Source: Leptotrichia sp. oral taxon 498 (GTDB lineage: Bacteria; Fusobacteriota; Fusobacteriia; Fusobacteriales; Leptotrichiaceae). From it: 64,000 nt of DNA. Made by a program: the position numbers and the translations under genes. The stretch covers positions 1,860,001-1,924,000 of the forward strand of contig NZ_CP016753.1 in NCBI RefSeq assembly GCF_002240055.1, written 5' to 3'. A model generated the notes under the pieces. That model did no database searches, had not been told where the DNA came from, and was given only the letters and a program-made list of their open reading frames with translations. How positions within the stretch are numbered: the first letter of the stretch is position 1; each line of letters starts with the position of its first letter. Positions 44,107 through 53,181 of the stretch are shown one piece after another.

Positions 44107-44820
44107 ATGATTAACACAAAAAAATATTTAAAAGGCCTAAAAGCTGGAATTGGAATGGGAGTTGCATATATTCCATTTGGTCTGACAGTTGGGCTGATTG
44201 CTAAAAATAACGGAATGTATACGATTGTTACGGCAGCGATGTCATTTGGAATTTATGCCGGTGGCTCGGAAGCTATGCTTTTGAAAATGGTTTATGTGCA
44301 GCATTCTACAGCGATTGAAGTCATAATTTCAGTACTTATGATAAATTTGAGATATTTGCTTTTAAATTTACTAATTTTCAGGCAATTAAAAAATGGAACT
44401 AAATTATTTGAAAAAATACTTGTTGGAGTTGGACTTACTGATGAAACGATAACTTATGCGATTATAAAGGAAGAAAATTCACCTTGGTATATAATTGGGC
44501 TAAATACAATTCCATATTTATGCTATGCTGGAAGCTCTGTTCTAGGCTCACTTTTTGGAAATATGATACCTGAAGTTTTTCGTGCAAGTCTAAGTTTTAT
44601 TTTATATTCAATATATTTTAGTTTACTTGTAATGTCCCTGCAAAAATTGCCAAAATTTTTTGAAGTTGTAATTTATGTAATTGCCGCAAAACTGGCATTT
44701 ATGTATTTGCCAATTTTAAATAAAGTAAGTAGCGGATGGGCAATGATTTTAATTATGATAGGTTCAAGTTTAATTTATGCGGTAAGACATAGAAAGGATG
44801 AGGTAAAAGAAAATGAATAA
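44107..44820 (+). CDS. azlC: AzlC-family branched-chain amino acid exporter, large subunit
   Basis: This 237-residue membrane protein begins LKGLKAGIGMGVAYIPFGLTVG and has SFGIYAGGSEAML near 42, both AzlC signatures, with about seven hydrophobic helices. AzlC with AzlD exports branched-chain amino acids or their analogues, protecting the cell from excess. The stop overlaps the azlD start by eight bases, so the two are translated together. AGAAGGGAAAAGA serves as the ribosome site. Confidence 0.92.
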   Translation: MINTKKYLKGLKAGIGMGVAYIPFGLTVGLIAKNNGMYTIVTAAMSFGIYAGGSEAMLLKMVYVQHSTAIEVIISVLMINLRYLLLNLLIFRQLKNGTKLFEKILVGVGLTDETITYAIIKEENSPWYIIGLNTIPYLCYAGSSVLGSLFGNMIPEVFRASLSFILYSIYFSLLVMSLQKLPKFFEVVIYVIAAKLAFMYLPILNKVSSGWAMILIMIGSSLIYAVRHRKDEVKENE

Positions 44821-45142
44821 TTTGGAAGTTTTTAAAGTAATTGTCATTTCGGCGTTGGTAACAGTGGCTTTAAGGCTTTTGCCGCTGTTTGTAAAGATTC
44901 CAAAAAATCCGATAATGAATAAATTTTTTGAGGCATTGCCGTATTCGGTACTGGCACTTATGATTTTTCCGGATATTTTCACTTCAGGCGGTACAACTCC
45001 TTATGACATTGTAAAAATATTGATTGGAATGGGTGTCGTTGCTTTTTTATCACTAAAAAGATTTGGACTTGGAATTATTGTTTCGGTGTCGCTTGTTATG
45101 ATATTTTTATTTGATTTGGCAAAGATTTATTTGATAAAATAA
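44813..45142 (+). CDS. azlD: AzlD-family branched-chain amino acid exporter, small subunit
   Basis: This 109-residue membrane protein has about four hydrophobic helices and the AzlD pattern VTVALRLLPLFVKIPKNP near 17, followed by LPYSVLALMIFPDIF near 42. It is the small partner of AzlC, and the genes overlap. It is the last gene before a convergent unit. No strong terminator is visible in the 36 bases that follow. Confidence 0.9.
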   Translation: MNNLEVFKVIVISALVTVALRLLPLFVKIPKNPIMNKFFEALPYSVLALMIFPDIFTSGGTTPYDIVKILIGMGVVAFLSLKRFGLGIIVSVSLVMIFLFDLAKIYLIK

Positions 45143-45178
45143 AAAAGAAGCGAGATTTTTTTTTATTACTTTTTATTT

Positions 45179-46396
45179 TTATGTATGAATAACTATTTCT
45201 TCCATTGGTATATCACTCTGAACCACCCATTCAAGGCCCAATCTTGTAAAATATAAAATACTTTCATTTACAATTCTGCTGTAACCATTTAATTTTATTT
45301 CAACATTCGCCCAATTTAATCGATACATATAATCTAATACATCCAAAATCTGATTTTTGGAACGAATCTCACACTTTCTTGCAAATGATTTTAAATTTTC
45401 ATTTTCTAAAATCTCAATTATCTCCGCCAAATCAGAAAAATTATTTAAATCTGGCAATTTATCAATGGACAAAACCCATAAAAGTGTCTGCGCCGTTTCC
45501 AGTCTAAAATAAAACTCCACATTTAATTGATAATTTTCCTTTTTATTTTCCAAAAATTCTCTTTCCCGCTTTGTTAAAAATTCCTTAAACTGATATTTCT
45601 TCTCAAAAATCCCAATTATATCATTCAAATTTTTTAACATATTCTCTTTTTTCTCAAGAAATGTCTGCGATGCAATTCTAGTTATGACAATTGCCACAAC
45701 TTTTCTTATAATTTCCCATTTTTTTCTTATTTTTACATCTTTTTCAGATATATTCACTTCCATTTTATCGTAAAACGGCATTTTATCTTTTTCCATTAAC
45801 TTTATATTTCTTTCCATTCTGTCAGCATCTTCTTTTGTCTGCTCAAAATTTTCAAACATTTTTTCAGAAAGTGGCGGAATAAAATCTGAAAAATCCCATT
45901 TTTCTTCATCTCGCACAAGATTTTTTTTGTCATAATGATAATGTTTTAATCTTTTTGCTATTAAAAATTTTTGAAATCCGTAAAAAAACTCAGTTACTTT
46001 TTTTCTTAAAAGTTCATCATCGTCTCTTTTATTTTTATTTAACATTTCAACGGCTATCAATATTCTAGTATATTTTGAAATTTCTTTTTCATTCAAATTT
46101 TTAAAAGTTTCAAATTTTAACTTTTCTAAAAACAGCTCCATAAAAAATTCAGTTTCCAAAATATATTTGGGACTTGGATTTACTTGAATTGACAATTTTC
46201 TATCATTTTTTAAAACTAAAAAAAACTTTTTTGTCTTTGATGTTATCTCTTTGTCAGCTTCATTAGTAACTGACTTTATTTTATCAGCGTATGCTTCAAA
46301 AAAATTTTTTAAAATTTTCTCTTCCGTTTTATCTTTTGAAAAGCAGATAATCAATCTTTCTTTTCGTTTCTTTCTAAAAAACTCTAACACACCCAC
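45179..46396 (-). CDS. DUF4272-like protein
   Basis: This 405-residue soluble protein is rich in Lys, Glu and Phe. The C-terminal 70 residues (RSKNQILDVLDYMYRLNWA, then a segment with VNESILYFTRLGLEWVV) resemble the end of DUF4272 proteins, in which a helical domain ends with a conserved Tyr-Arg-x-x-Trp-Ala block. The N-terminal 100 residues (LIICFSKDKTEEKILKNFF) may form a separate alpha/beta domain. Its function is unknown. It is the last gene of a minus-strand run NUDIX-MgtE-136 aa protein-this gene and lies 25 bases after the previous one. Confidence 0.65.
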   Translation of the reverse strand: MGVLEFFRKKRKERLIICFSKDKTEEKILKNFFEAYADKIKSVTNEADKEITSKTKKFFLVLKNDRKLSIQVNPSPKYILETEFFMELFLEKLKFETFKNLNEKEISKYTRILIAVEMLNKNKRDDDELLRKKVTEFFYGFQKFLIAKRLKHYHYDKKNLVRDEEKWDFSDFIPPLSEKMFENFEQTKEDADRMERNIKLMEKDKMPFYDKMEVNISEKDVKIRKKWEIIRKVVAIVITRIASQTFLEKKENMLKNLNDIIGIFEKKYQFKEFLTKREREFLENKKENYQLNVEFYFRLETAQTLLWVLSIDKLPDLNNFSDLAEIIEILENENLKSFARKCEIRSKNQILDVLDYMYRLNWANVEIKLNGYSRIVNESILYFTRLGLEWVVQSDIPMEEIVIHT

Positions 46397-46421
46397 AGTA
46401 ATTTTTTTCCTTTCTTAAAAT

Positions 46422-46832
46422 TTAGTTTTCAAAATTATCCAATTCCTTTTCTAGTATAGTAATTATACTTGCTCCCGCCGGTATCATTTCCAAAATTTTT
46501 TGATAAAGTTCTTTTCTTTTATTTCGGCACGCTTTTAAAAATATAAGACAATCCTGTTTTTTTCTAAGTCTTAAATTATAACCATCGACCAAAAAAATTC
46601 TAAAATTCATAGTCTGAAAAGTTCCTCTTTTTATAAACATTCTAGTAAGTATTGCCATAGTAACTTCATTAATGTTAAAATAAATTTCTTTTTTTCTAAT
46701 CCGATTTATAAATGTAAATATAAATTCCCCATCTAACTCTTCCAATTTTTCAGATTTATATTTTATCTTTTCTGATATTTTTCTAAAAATAAAATATAAA
46801 ACATAAAATATCAATATATAAACTATTATCAC
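46422..46832 (-). CDS. Small membrane-anchored protein of unknown function
   Basis: This 136-residue protein has one N-terminal transmembrane helix (about 2-16) and a basic cytoplasmic part with FIFTFINRIRKKEIYFNINEVT and a Cys-containing helix. The C-terminus EMIPAGASIITILEKELDNF looks like a small alpha/beta domain. No family was recognised. It lies 15 bases after mgtE and 25 bases before the DUF4272-like gene, so all three probably share a transcript. Confidence 0.6.
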   Translation of the reverse strand: MIIVYILIFYVLYFIFRKISEKIKYKSEKLEELDGEFIFTFINRIRKKEIYFNINEVTMAILTRMFIKRGTFQTMNFRIFLVDGYNLRLRKKQDCLIFLKACRNKRKELYQKILEMIPAGASIITILEKELDNFEN

Positions 46833-46847
46833 AATTTTCTCCTTTTT

Positions 46848-48404
46848 CTAAACTAATCTATTCAAGAACACCGTTGCCAAACTTAAAAAAATCAAAAAGC
46901 CAAAGCAATCTGTCGCAGTTGTGAGCACGACAGCTGATGCCATCGCTGGATCAATTTTCATCGCTTTTAGTGTAATTGGAATCAAAAAACCTATCATACA
47001 GGCGATTACTAAATTTCCTACCATCGCTAAAAACACAATAAGACCCATATAAAAATTTCCACAAAATGCCCATATTATTGCGCCACACAAAATTCCTAAA
47101 AGCGCTCCGTTAATTGCTCCAACCAAAAAAGTTTTTGCGATTATTCCTATTGTATCTTTAAAATCGACTTCTCCCAATGCTAATGCCCGAATTGTTACTG
47201 AAAGTGCCTGTGTCCCTGCATTTCCACCCATTCCACTAATAATTGTCATTATTGATGACAAGATAACTACTTTTTCCACAGTTCCTGAAAATAATTTTAT
47301 AACAAACGATGCCAAGAAAGCTGTTCCTAAATTTATTACAAGCCACGGGAGTCTCTGTTTTACTGAAAACCAAAAACTTGAATAAATTTCTTCTTCTTCC
47401 GAAACTCCTCCTAATTTTAAAATATCTTCTGTATTTTCTTCTTGAATTACATCTATTATGTCATCTATCGTAATGATTCCCAAAATAATTTTTTTGTGAT
47501 TTGTAACTGGAACTACTTTTAAATCATATCTTGAAACTAGCCTTGCCACTTCTTCCTGATCCTGTTCGACATAGACATATTTGGGATTATCGTCCATAAT
47601 ATCCACTAATTTTGTGTCATCAGAAGAAATTAAAATATCTCTTAAATCTACTTCGCCTATCAGCTCTTTTTTTTTGTTTGTCACAAAAATCGTTTCTATA
47701 ACTTCAGTTCGTGGAGCAATCACTTTTAATTTTTTCATGACATCTTTCACTTCGAGATTTCCTTTAAATGCTATGTATTGAGTCGTCATAATACCTCCAG
47801 CGGTATCCTCTTCATAACCCAATAACTCTCTTATTTTATTTGCTTGTGAACGCTTCATTTTATTAAGTATCGATTTACTTTTTTGAATATCAATAAATCC
47901 CAGAATATCGGCAACATCGTCTGGTGACATATAGCTTAAAATATCAATTGCTTCTTCATCTGAAAGTAAATCTATAATTCTAGTTTGCAGCTCTTCATCC
48001 GCCTGTTCCAAAATTCCCGCTTTATTTTCATCGCTCATAAGCTCAAAAATTCTTATTAATTCATCGTCTTTAAGTTCTTCAAAACTTTCTGCAACATCAA
48101 TCGAATGATTGTCATCCAAATACTCTTCCAGCTCTTTTTCAGTTTCAATTTTCTGGATTTCCTGCGCCATTTCCTCAGGCGAAAATCTTTCCTCTTCTTC
48201 TTCAACTTCTTCATCGTCCGAAATACGCTCTCTAATTTCTTTTTTTAATTTTTCTACATCTTCTTCTGAAATTTCTGAATTTTGAAAATTTTCTAAATTT
48301 TCTTTACTTTTTTTACTCTCTTCACTACTTTCTTTATTTTTTCTATTTTCTAAACTTTCTTCAAAATCTTTTTCAAAATTTTCTTTATTTTTTACATTTT
48401 TCAT
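46848..48404 (-). CDS. mgtE: Magnesium transporter MgtE with acidic N-terminal extension
   Basis: This 518-residue protein has a Glu/Lys-rich, low-complexity N-terminal extension of about 75 residues, then the MgtE N domain (about 85-200; LSYMSPDDVADILGFID), two CBS domains (about 205-325) and a five-helix Mg2+ channel domain containing SGMGGNAGTQALSVTIRAL near 390, which lines the pore. The N and CBS domains close the channel when Mg2+ is high. Standard MgtE is about 450 residues, so the acidic extension is additional and could affect Mg2+ sensing. It follows the NUDIX gene by 35 bases. Confidence 0.93.
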   Translation of the reverse strand: MKNVKNKENFEKDFEESLENRKNKESSEESKKSKENLENFQNSEISEEDVEKLKKEIRERISDDEEVEEEEERFSPEEMAQEIQKIETEKELEEYLDDNHSIDVAESFEELKDDELIRIFELMSDENKAGILEQADEELQTRIIDLLSDEEAIDILSYMSPDDVADILGFIDIQKSKSILNKMKRSQANKIRELLGYEEDTAGGIMTTQYIAFKGNLEVKDVMKKLKVIAPRTEVIETIFVTNKKKELIGEVDLRDILISSDDTKLVDIMDDNPKYVYVEQDQEEVARLVSRYDLKVVPVTNHKKIILGIITIDDIIDVIQEENTEDILKLGGVSEEEEIYSSFWFSVKQRLPWLVINLGTAFLASFVIKLFSGTVEKVVILSSIMTIISGMGGNAGTQALSVTIRALALGEVDFKDTIGIIAKTFLVGAINGALLGILCGAIIWAFCGNFYMGLIVFLAMVGNLVIACMIGFLIPITLKAMKIDPAMASAVVLTTATDCFGFLIFLSLATVFLNRLV

Positions 48405-48439
48405 CCAGCACCTCTCTTTTTTTGTAAACTAAATTTTAT

Positions 48440-48937
48440 TTATAATTTTGAAAAATAAGTTACCGCAAGTACAGTTTTCATATCCCGTGTAACATTCAAA
48501 ATGTCTTTCACATCGACCCACAAAACTTTCAAGTCTTCTCCGTGGTCAAGTGACAGCTCTTTTGGTTTAATTTTGTCGGATTTCAATCTTGCGCCGTAAA
48601 AATGCAAACTTTCAGTCGTATATCCTGGAGATACATAAAGTCCATGCGGCAATTTTTTTATATCCGTTAAATCTTCCTTAACATATCCCGTTTCTTCTCT
48701 AAGCTCTCTAAAAACCGCTTCATCAGGGTTTTCCCCCGGATCTATCAGTCCAGCACAAATTTCTACCATATAGCCTTTTGGTCCAGGTCTATACTGTTTT
48801 ACCAAAATCACTTTTTCTTTAGTTTCATTAAACAAAACTATGCATACTGCATCAGATTTTGCCAAATACTCCAATGTTATTCCAGTTGTCGGATGTAACA
48901 TTTTTTCCCCTTTTAAAAATTTAAAACTGCTATCCAT
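48440..48937 (-). CDS. NUDIX hydrolase (ADP-ribose pyrophosphatase-like)
   Basis: This 165-residue NUDIX protein has a perfect box Gx5Ex7REUxEExGU, seen as GLIDPGENPDEAVFRELREE near residue 63. FNETKEKVILVKQYRPG near 37 is typical of the ADP-ribose pyrophosphatase (NudF-like) branch, which recycles ADP-ribose to AMP and ribose-5-phosphate. The exact substrate is not provable. Upstream and downstream genes suggest it is the first gene of a run leading into mgtE. Confidence 0.88.
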   Translation of the reverse strand: MDSSFKFLKGEKMLHPTTGITLEYLAKSDAVCIVLFNETKEKVILVKQYRPGPKGYMVEICAGLIDPGENPDEAVFRELREETGYVKEDLTDIKKLPHGLYVSPGYTTESLHFYGARLKSDKIKPKELSLDHGEDLKVLWVDVKDILNVTRDMKTVLAVTYFSKL

Positions 48938-49079
48938 TTTTATTTTCCTTTCTATAATTTATCTATAATTTTAAATTTCATTCAAAAATTTTTCTCTTTC
49001 TTATTTTATCAGTTATTCCAAAAAAAATAAAGTAATTTATTACAAAATTTAAAATTTTCTTTATTTTAAGCACTTTTTT

Positions 49080-49088
49080 TGATATAAT
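49080..49088 (+). promoter_or_regulatory. Extended -10 promoter of the ABC-F gene
   Basis: TGATATAAT stands about 45 bases before the TTG start. Confidence 0.5.
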
Positions 49089-49130
49089 ATAACTAATTAT
49101 AAAATAAAATATTAACAGGGAGGAATTTAT

Positions 49131-50750
49131 TTGATAGCTACAAGTAACTTATCAGTTCAATTTGGTTCAAGAAAACTTTTTGACGAAGTAAACATAAAAT
49201 TTACAGAAGGAAACTGCTATGGAATAATTGGTCCAAATGGAGCAGGAAAATCTACATTTTTAAAAGTTTTAACAGGAGAAATGGAATCAACTTCAGGAGA
49301 AGTTATTATAGACAAAGGAAAAAGATTATCTTTTCTGAAACAGGATCACTTCGCTTACGAAGATGAAGAAGTATTAAATGTCGTAATGATGGGACATACA
49401 AAATTATACGACATCATGAAACAAAAAGAAGCACTTTATTCAAAAGAAGAATTTACCGAAGAAGATGGAAATCTAGCTACTGAACTGGAAGGGGAATTTG
49501 CTGAATTAGATGGCTGGGACGCAGAAACAAACGCTGAAAAATTTTTAATTGGACTTGGAATCAATGCCGAATCGCATCATAAATTAATGAAAGAATTGAC
49601 GGAGCCAGAAAAAGTAAAAGTGCTATTAGCACAGGCAATTTTTGGAAATCCAGATATTTTATTATTGGATGAGCCTACAAATGGACTTGACTTACATGCT
49701 GTAAAATGGCTGGAAGACTTTTTGATGGATTTGGAAAATACGACAGTTTTAGTTGTTTCACACGACAGACACTTTTTAAATAAAGTTTGTACTCACATTG
49801 CCGATATTGATTACGGAAAAATTAAAATGTTTGTCGGAAACTATGATTTCTGGTACGAATCAAATCAACTTATGCAAGAATTAATAAGAAACCAAAATAA
49901 AAAATTAGAACAAAAGAAAAAGGAATTACAGGACTTTATTGCTCGATTTTCTGCCAACGCCTCAAAATCAAAACAGGCGACTAGCCGTAAAAAACAATTA
50001 GAAAAACTACAATTTGAAGATATGCAAATCTCAAACCGTAAATATCCGTATATTGAGTTCAAACCTGAGCGTGAAGCTGGAAACAACATGTTAAAAGTGG
50101 AAAATTTATCAAAAACTGTAGATGGGGAAAAAGTCATTGATAACATTTCATTTACAATAAATACTGGTGACAAAGTTGTAATTTTATCAAATAATGATAT
50201 TGCCAAAACTACTCTTTTCCAACTTTTAGCCGGAGAAATTGAGCCTGATGAAGGAAAAATTGAATGGGGTGTTACAACTTCTCAAAGTTATTTTCCAAAA
50301 GACAATTCCAAATACTTTGAAGGTGTGGATTTATCGCTAATTGACTGGCTAAGACAATTTTCAAATGACCAGCACGAAGAATATGTGAGAGGATTTTTAG
50401 GAAGAATGCTATTTTCTGGTGAAGAAGCTACAAAAAAAGCAAAAGTCTTATCAGGAGGAGAAAAAGTTAGATGTATGCTGTCAAAAATGATGCTATCGAA
50501 TGCCAATGTCTTACTTTTGGATAATCCGACCGACCATTTGGATTTGGAAAGTATCACTTCATTAAATAAATCTCTGGAAAGATTCCCAGGAACAATTTTA
50601 TTTACGACACACGACCATGAATTTATTCAGACAATTGCAAACAAAATAATCGAAATCACACCAAAAGGAATTCTTGAGAAAGAAATGGAATATGACGACT
50701 ATTTAAACGATGAAAACGTACAAGAAAAATTAGAAGAAATGTATAAATAG
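49131..50750 (+). CDS. YkpA/YbiT-type ABC-F ATPase with altered nucleotide sites
   Basis: This 539-residue ABC-F protein has two ATP-binding domains joined by a helical linker (about 245-300). Such proteins act at the ribosome E site and have no membrane domain. Domain 1 has Walker A GPNGAGKST (34-42) and Walker B LLLDEP (177-182), but its signature reads LTEPE (156-160) instead of LSGGE-like. Domain 2 has a good LSGGEK (440-445), but its Walker A reads SNNDIAKT (353-360), and the catalytic Glu after Walker B is Asn465 (LLLDNPTDHLD). Only part of this divergence is usual in YkpA relatives. The start is TTG after AGGGAGGAA. It is monocistronic. Confidence 0.9.
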   Translation: MIATSNLSVQFGSRKLFDEVNIKFTEGNCYGIIGPNGAGKSTFLKVLTGEMESTSGEVIIDKGKRLSFLKQDHFAYEDEEVLNVVMMGHTKLYDIMKQKEALYSKEEFTEEDGNLATELEGEFAELDGWDAETNAEKFLIGLGINAESHHKLMKELTEPEKVKVLLAQAIFGNPDILLLDEPTNGLDLHAVKWLEDFLMDLENTTVLVVSHDRHFLNKVCTHIADIDYGKIKMFVGNYDFWYESNQLMQELIRNQNKKLEQKKKELQDFIARFSANASKSKQATSRKKQLEKLQFEDMQISNRKYPYIEFKPEREAGNNMLKVENLSKTVDGEKVIDNISFTINTGDKVVILSNNDIAKTTLFQLLAGEIEPDEGKIEWGVTTSQSYFPKDNSKYFEGVDLSLIDWLRQFSNDQHEEYVRGFLGRMLFSGEEATKKAKVLSGGEKVRCMLSKMMLSNANVLLLDNPTDHLDLESITSLNKSLERFPGTILFTTHDHEFIQTIANKIIEITPKGILEKEMEYDDYLNDENVQEKLEEMYK

Positions 50751-50824
50751 TTTTTTTAATAATACCATTTCTCATTTAAACAGTAGATTTATAATAAAAT
50801 TTTTTTATAAGTAAATGAATATAA

Positions 50825-50870
50825 AAAAACTATCTCGAATCAATTGTACGAGATAGTTTATTTTTTTATT
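50825..50870. terminator. Bidirectional intrinsic terminator
   Basis: AAACTATCTCG and CGAGATAGTTT pair around an 11-base loop with flanking A and T runs, between the convergent ABC-F and rpmA genes. Confidence 0.88.
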
Positions 50871-50878
50871 TAATTTAT

Positions 50879-51172
50879 TTATGCTTCAACTCTTTCAGGG
50901 TAAATACTAACTCTTTTTTTACCTTTTCCAAATTTTTCAAATTTTACAAATCCATCTGCTACTGCAAATAAAGTGTAATCTTTTCCTAATTTTGCATTAG
51001 TTCCTGCATAAAATTTAGTTCCTCTTTGTCTTACGATAATGTTTCCTGATTTTACAGCTTCTCCATCATATTTTTTAATTCCTAAATATTTAGGATTTGA
51101 ATCTCTACCATTTCTAGTTGAACCTTGTCCTTTTTTTGAGGCAAATAACTGTAAATTTAATTTTAATATCAT
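50879..51172 (-). CDS. rpmA: 50S ribosomal protein L27 with cleavable N-terminal leader
   Basis: This 97-residue L27 has an 11-residue N-terminal extension before the mature [14 protein letters not shown]. The extension [11 protein letters not shown] fits the LxLQxFA site cut by the protease Prp, whose gene lies just upstream. Mature L27 reaches with its N-terminus into the peptidyl transferase centre, so cleavage is probably essential, as shown for Staphylococcus aureus. AAGGAGG lies before the ATG. Confidence 0.96.
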   Translation of the reverse strand: MILKLNLQLFASKKGQGSTRNGRDSNPKYLGIKKYDGEAVKSGNIIVRQRGTKFYAGTNAKLGKDYTLFAVADGFVKFEKFGKGKKRVSIYPERVEA

Positions 51173-51211
51173 TTCTGACCTCCTTGTTTATTCTTTCGCT
51201 AATTTTTTAAT

Positions 51212-51541
51212 TTACTCAAATTTTACAAATTCTTTGTATTCATATGCAATATCTTTCAAATAAGAATACATTGATTCTGTCAAAATGTCGACTTTTTTAA
51301 ATTCTTCCTCTGTTAAATTAGAATTTTGCAAATCACAAATTAACTTTCCGCTCTCATCTATTTCATATTTTATTTTACCATTTAACTTCAAAATTTCTAA
51401 AATTCCATTTAAAGCCATCTGTGAAACAGATGAAACTGCTGCACACACAATATCTTCACCGCGATCAGCATAACCTGCGTGCTCACTAATTTTAAAATAC
51501 ACAATTCTATCTTTTTTTCGCTTTATTTTTATCTTTATCAT
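51212..51541 (-). CDS. prp: Ribosomal-processing cysteine protease Prp
   Basis: This 109-residue protease removes the N-terminal leader of L27. His21 (SEHAGYADRGED) and Cys33 (DIVCAAVSSVSQMA) form the catalytic pair and match the family spacing. It lies between rplU (20 bases) and rpmA (40 bases), the usual position, beside the substrate gene that carries the matching leader. Confidence 0.94.
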   Translation of the reverse strand: MIKIKIKRKKDRIVYFKISEHAGYADRGEDIVCAAVSSVSQMALNGILEILKLNGKIKYEIDESGKLICDLQNSNLTEEEFKKVDILTESMYSYLKDIAYEYKEFVKFE

Positions 51542-51560
51542 TTTTCTCTTTAAAAACTAA

Positions 51561-51863
51561 TTATATTGATTTAATTTCAATAGTTGTATATTGTTGTCTG
51601 TGACCTTTTTTTCTGTAATAAGTTTTTTTGTTGTATTTGAAGTTGATTTTTTTCTCACCTTTTCCATGTTCTTTAACTGTTGCCACAACCTTTGCACCTT
51701 CTACAAAAGGAGCACCAACTGTTACATTGTCACCTTCTCCTACCATAAGAACTTCTTTAATTTCGATTTCTGAATTAACTTCAGCTGCTAATTTTTCCAC
51801 TTTTAACACAGTTCCAACTTCTACTTTGTACTGTTTTCCACCTGTTTTAATTACTGCAAACAT
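51561..51863 (-). CDS. rplU: 50S ribosomal protein L21
   Basis: This 100-residue protein starts [20 protein letters not shown] and ends with the basic [19 protein letters not shown] stretch of L21. L21 binds 23S rRNA near L20. It is the first gene of rplU-prp-rpmA, behind a consensus promoter and a short leader with a small hairpin. Confidence 0.97.
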   Translation of the reverse strand: MFAVIKTGGKQYKVEVGTVLKVEKLAAEVNSEIEIKEVLMVGEGDNVTVGAPFVEGAKVVATVKEHGKGEKKINFKYNKKTYYRKKGHRQQYTTIEIKSI

Positions 51864-51904
51864 TTAAGTTCACCTCCACATTATTTTTATTTTTTTCGCT
51901 ATAT

Positions 51905-51921
51905 TTGGTATTAGCCACCAA
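51905..51921 (-). promoter_or_regulatory. Small hairpin in the rplU leader
   Basis: On the minus strand TTGGT and ACCAA flank a 7-base loop about 15 bases after the -10. Its place matches leaders that bind ribosomal proteins (L21 leader type) in Firmicutes, but the stem is short. Confidence 0.35.
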
Positions 51922-51937
51922 TTCTAAGCGTAAAAAT

Positions 51938-51966
51938 ATTTTACTACATTTTCTTTTATTTGTCAA
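51938..51966 (-). promoter_or_regulatory. Promoter of rplU-prp-rpmA
   Basis: On the minus strand TTGACA (51966-51961) and TAAAAT (51943-51938) are exactly 17 bases apart. Confidence 0.8.
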
Positions 51967-52050
51967 ACTTTTTGAAACAACATTTCCTATTTTCATAGGA
52001 TTAATAAAAATACCGTAAATATTAAAAAAACAGAAAAAATTATTTTAGTA

Positions 52051-52079
52051 TTGACATTCAAAATCAAAAATGATAATAT
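52051..52079 (+). promoter_or_regulatory. Promoter of pfkA-pyk
   Basis: TTGACA (52051-52056) and TAATAT (52074-52079) are 17 bases apart. Transcription would start near 52086, downstream of the ATG at 52070, which rules out that codon as the pfkA start. Confidence 0.8.
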
Positions 52080-52132
52080 TAAATTGTAAAGGTAAGAAAA
52101 ATAAAACTCGTTTTAGAAGGAGAGTAACTATA

Positions 52133-53095
52133 ATGAAAAGAATTGCGATATTAACAAGTGGTGGAGATTCACAAGGTATGAATACTGCTATAAGAGCCGT
52201 TACTAAAGCCGCTATAAACAAAGGAATGGAAGTTTATGGTATAAGAAGAGGATATAAAGGTATGCTTGAAGATCAAATCTTTCCATTAACATTGTTAGAT
52301 GTAAGCGGAATTGCTGATAAAGGAGGAACAATTCTACTATCAGCAAGACTTCCAGAATTTAAAGATCCTAAAGTTAGAGCAAGAGCTGCAGCTAATTTGA
52401 AGAAGTATGGAATTGACGGACTAGTTGTAATCGGCGGGGACGGTTCATTCCACGGTGCACATTACTTGTATGAAGAACATGGGATTAAAACAATCGGAAT
52501 ACCAGGAACTATTGATAATGATGTAGCTGGAACTGACTATACAGTTGGTTATGATACAGCATTAAATATTATATTGGATGCCATCTCAAAATTGAAAGAT
52601 ACTGCTACTTCTCATGAAAGAACATATTTAGTAGAAGTAATGGGAAGAAACTGTGGAGATTTAGCTCTTTATTCTGCAATAGCAGGTGGAGCAAGTGGAG
52701 TTATGATTCCAGAAACTGAAAGTTCAATTGATGACTTGGCAGAAGTAATCAAAAAAAGACGTTCAGAGGGTAAATTATACGATATAATCGTTGTTGCTGA
52801 AGGAGTAGGAAATGTTGTGCAAATTAAAGACGAATTGGCTAAAAAAGTTGATACAAGTATAAGAGTAACTATATTAGGACATATTCAAAGAGGTGGAGCA
52901 CCTACAGCATCTGATAGAATTCTAGCAACAAGATTAGGAGTTAAAGCAGTTGAATTAATAGAAGAAGGAAAAGGTGGATTGATGGTTGGAATTCAAAGTG
53001 AAGAAGTTACAACTCACAAATTATCTTACGCTTGGGAAAACTATTCAAAGGCATCTTCAGCCGACTATGTAATAGCAAATATGTTATCACTATAA
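52133..53095 (+). CDS. pfkA: ATP-dependent 6-phosphofructokinase
   Basis: This 320-residue enzyme phosphorylates fructose 6-phosphate in glycolysis. GGDSQGMNTAIRAV near residue 11 binds ATP (GGDAPGMN in most relatives), GGDGSFHGAHYL near 101 is the catalytic loop, and IPGTIDNDVAGTDYTVGYDT near 122 holds the catalytic Asp. The frame is open to an ATG at 52070, but that lies in the promoter. The ATG at 52133 follows AGAAGGAGAG and gives the standard 320-residue length. It is followed by pyk after 86 bases. Confidence 0.96.
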   Translation: MKRIAILTSGGDSQGMNTAIRAVTKAAINKGMEVYGIRRGYKGMLEDQIFPLTLLDVSGIADKGGTILLSARLPEFKDPKVRARAAANLKKYGIDGLVVIGGDGSFHGAHYLYEEHGIKTIGIPGTIDNDVAGTDYTVGYDTALNIILDAISKLKDTATSHERTYLVEVMGRNCGDLALYSAIAGGASGVMIPETESSIDDLAEVIKKRRSEGKLYDIIVVAEGVGNVVQIKDELAKKVDTSIRVTILGHIQRGGAPTASDRILATRLGVKAVELIEEGKGGLMVGIQSEEVTTHKLSYAWENYSKASSADYVIANMLSL

Positions 53096-53181
53096 TATTA
53101 GTAAATGAATTTTCCTGTGGTTTTTGCAGGATTCATTGATATAAAGACAATGAAAGATATTTTTTAGGAGGAAAAGACAAA

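Noticed and set aside
52070-52132. N-terminal extension of phosphofructokinase
   Set aside because: The ATG at 52070 lies within the promoter, before the inferred transcript start, and the extension is a basic stretch not found in PfkA.
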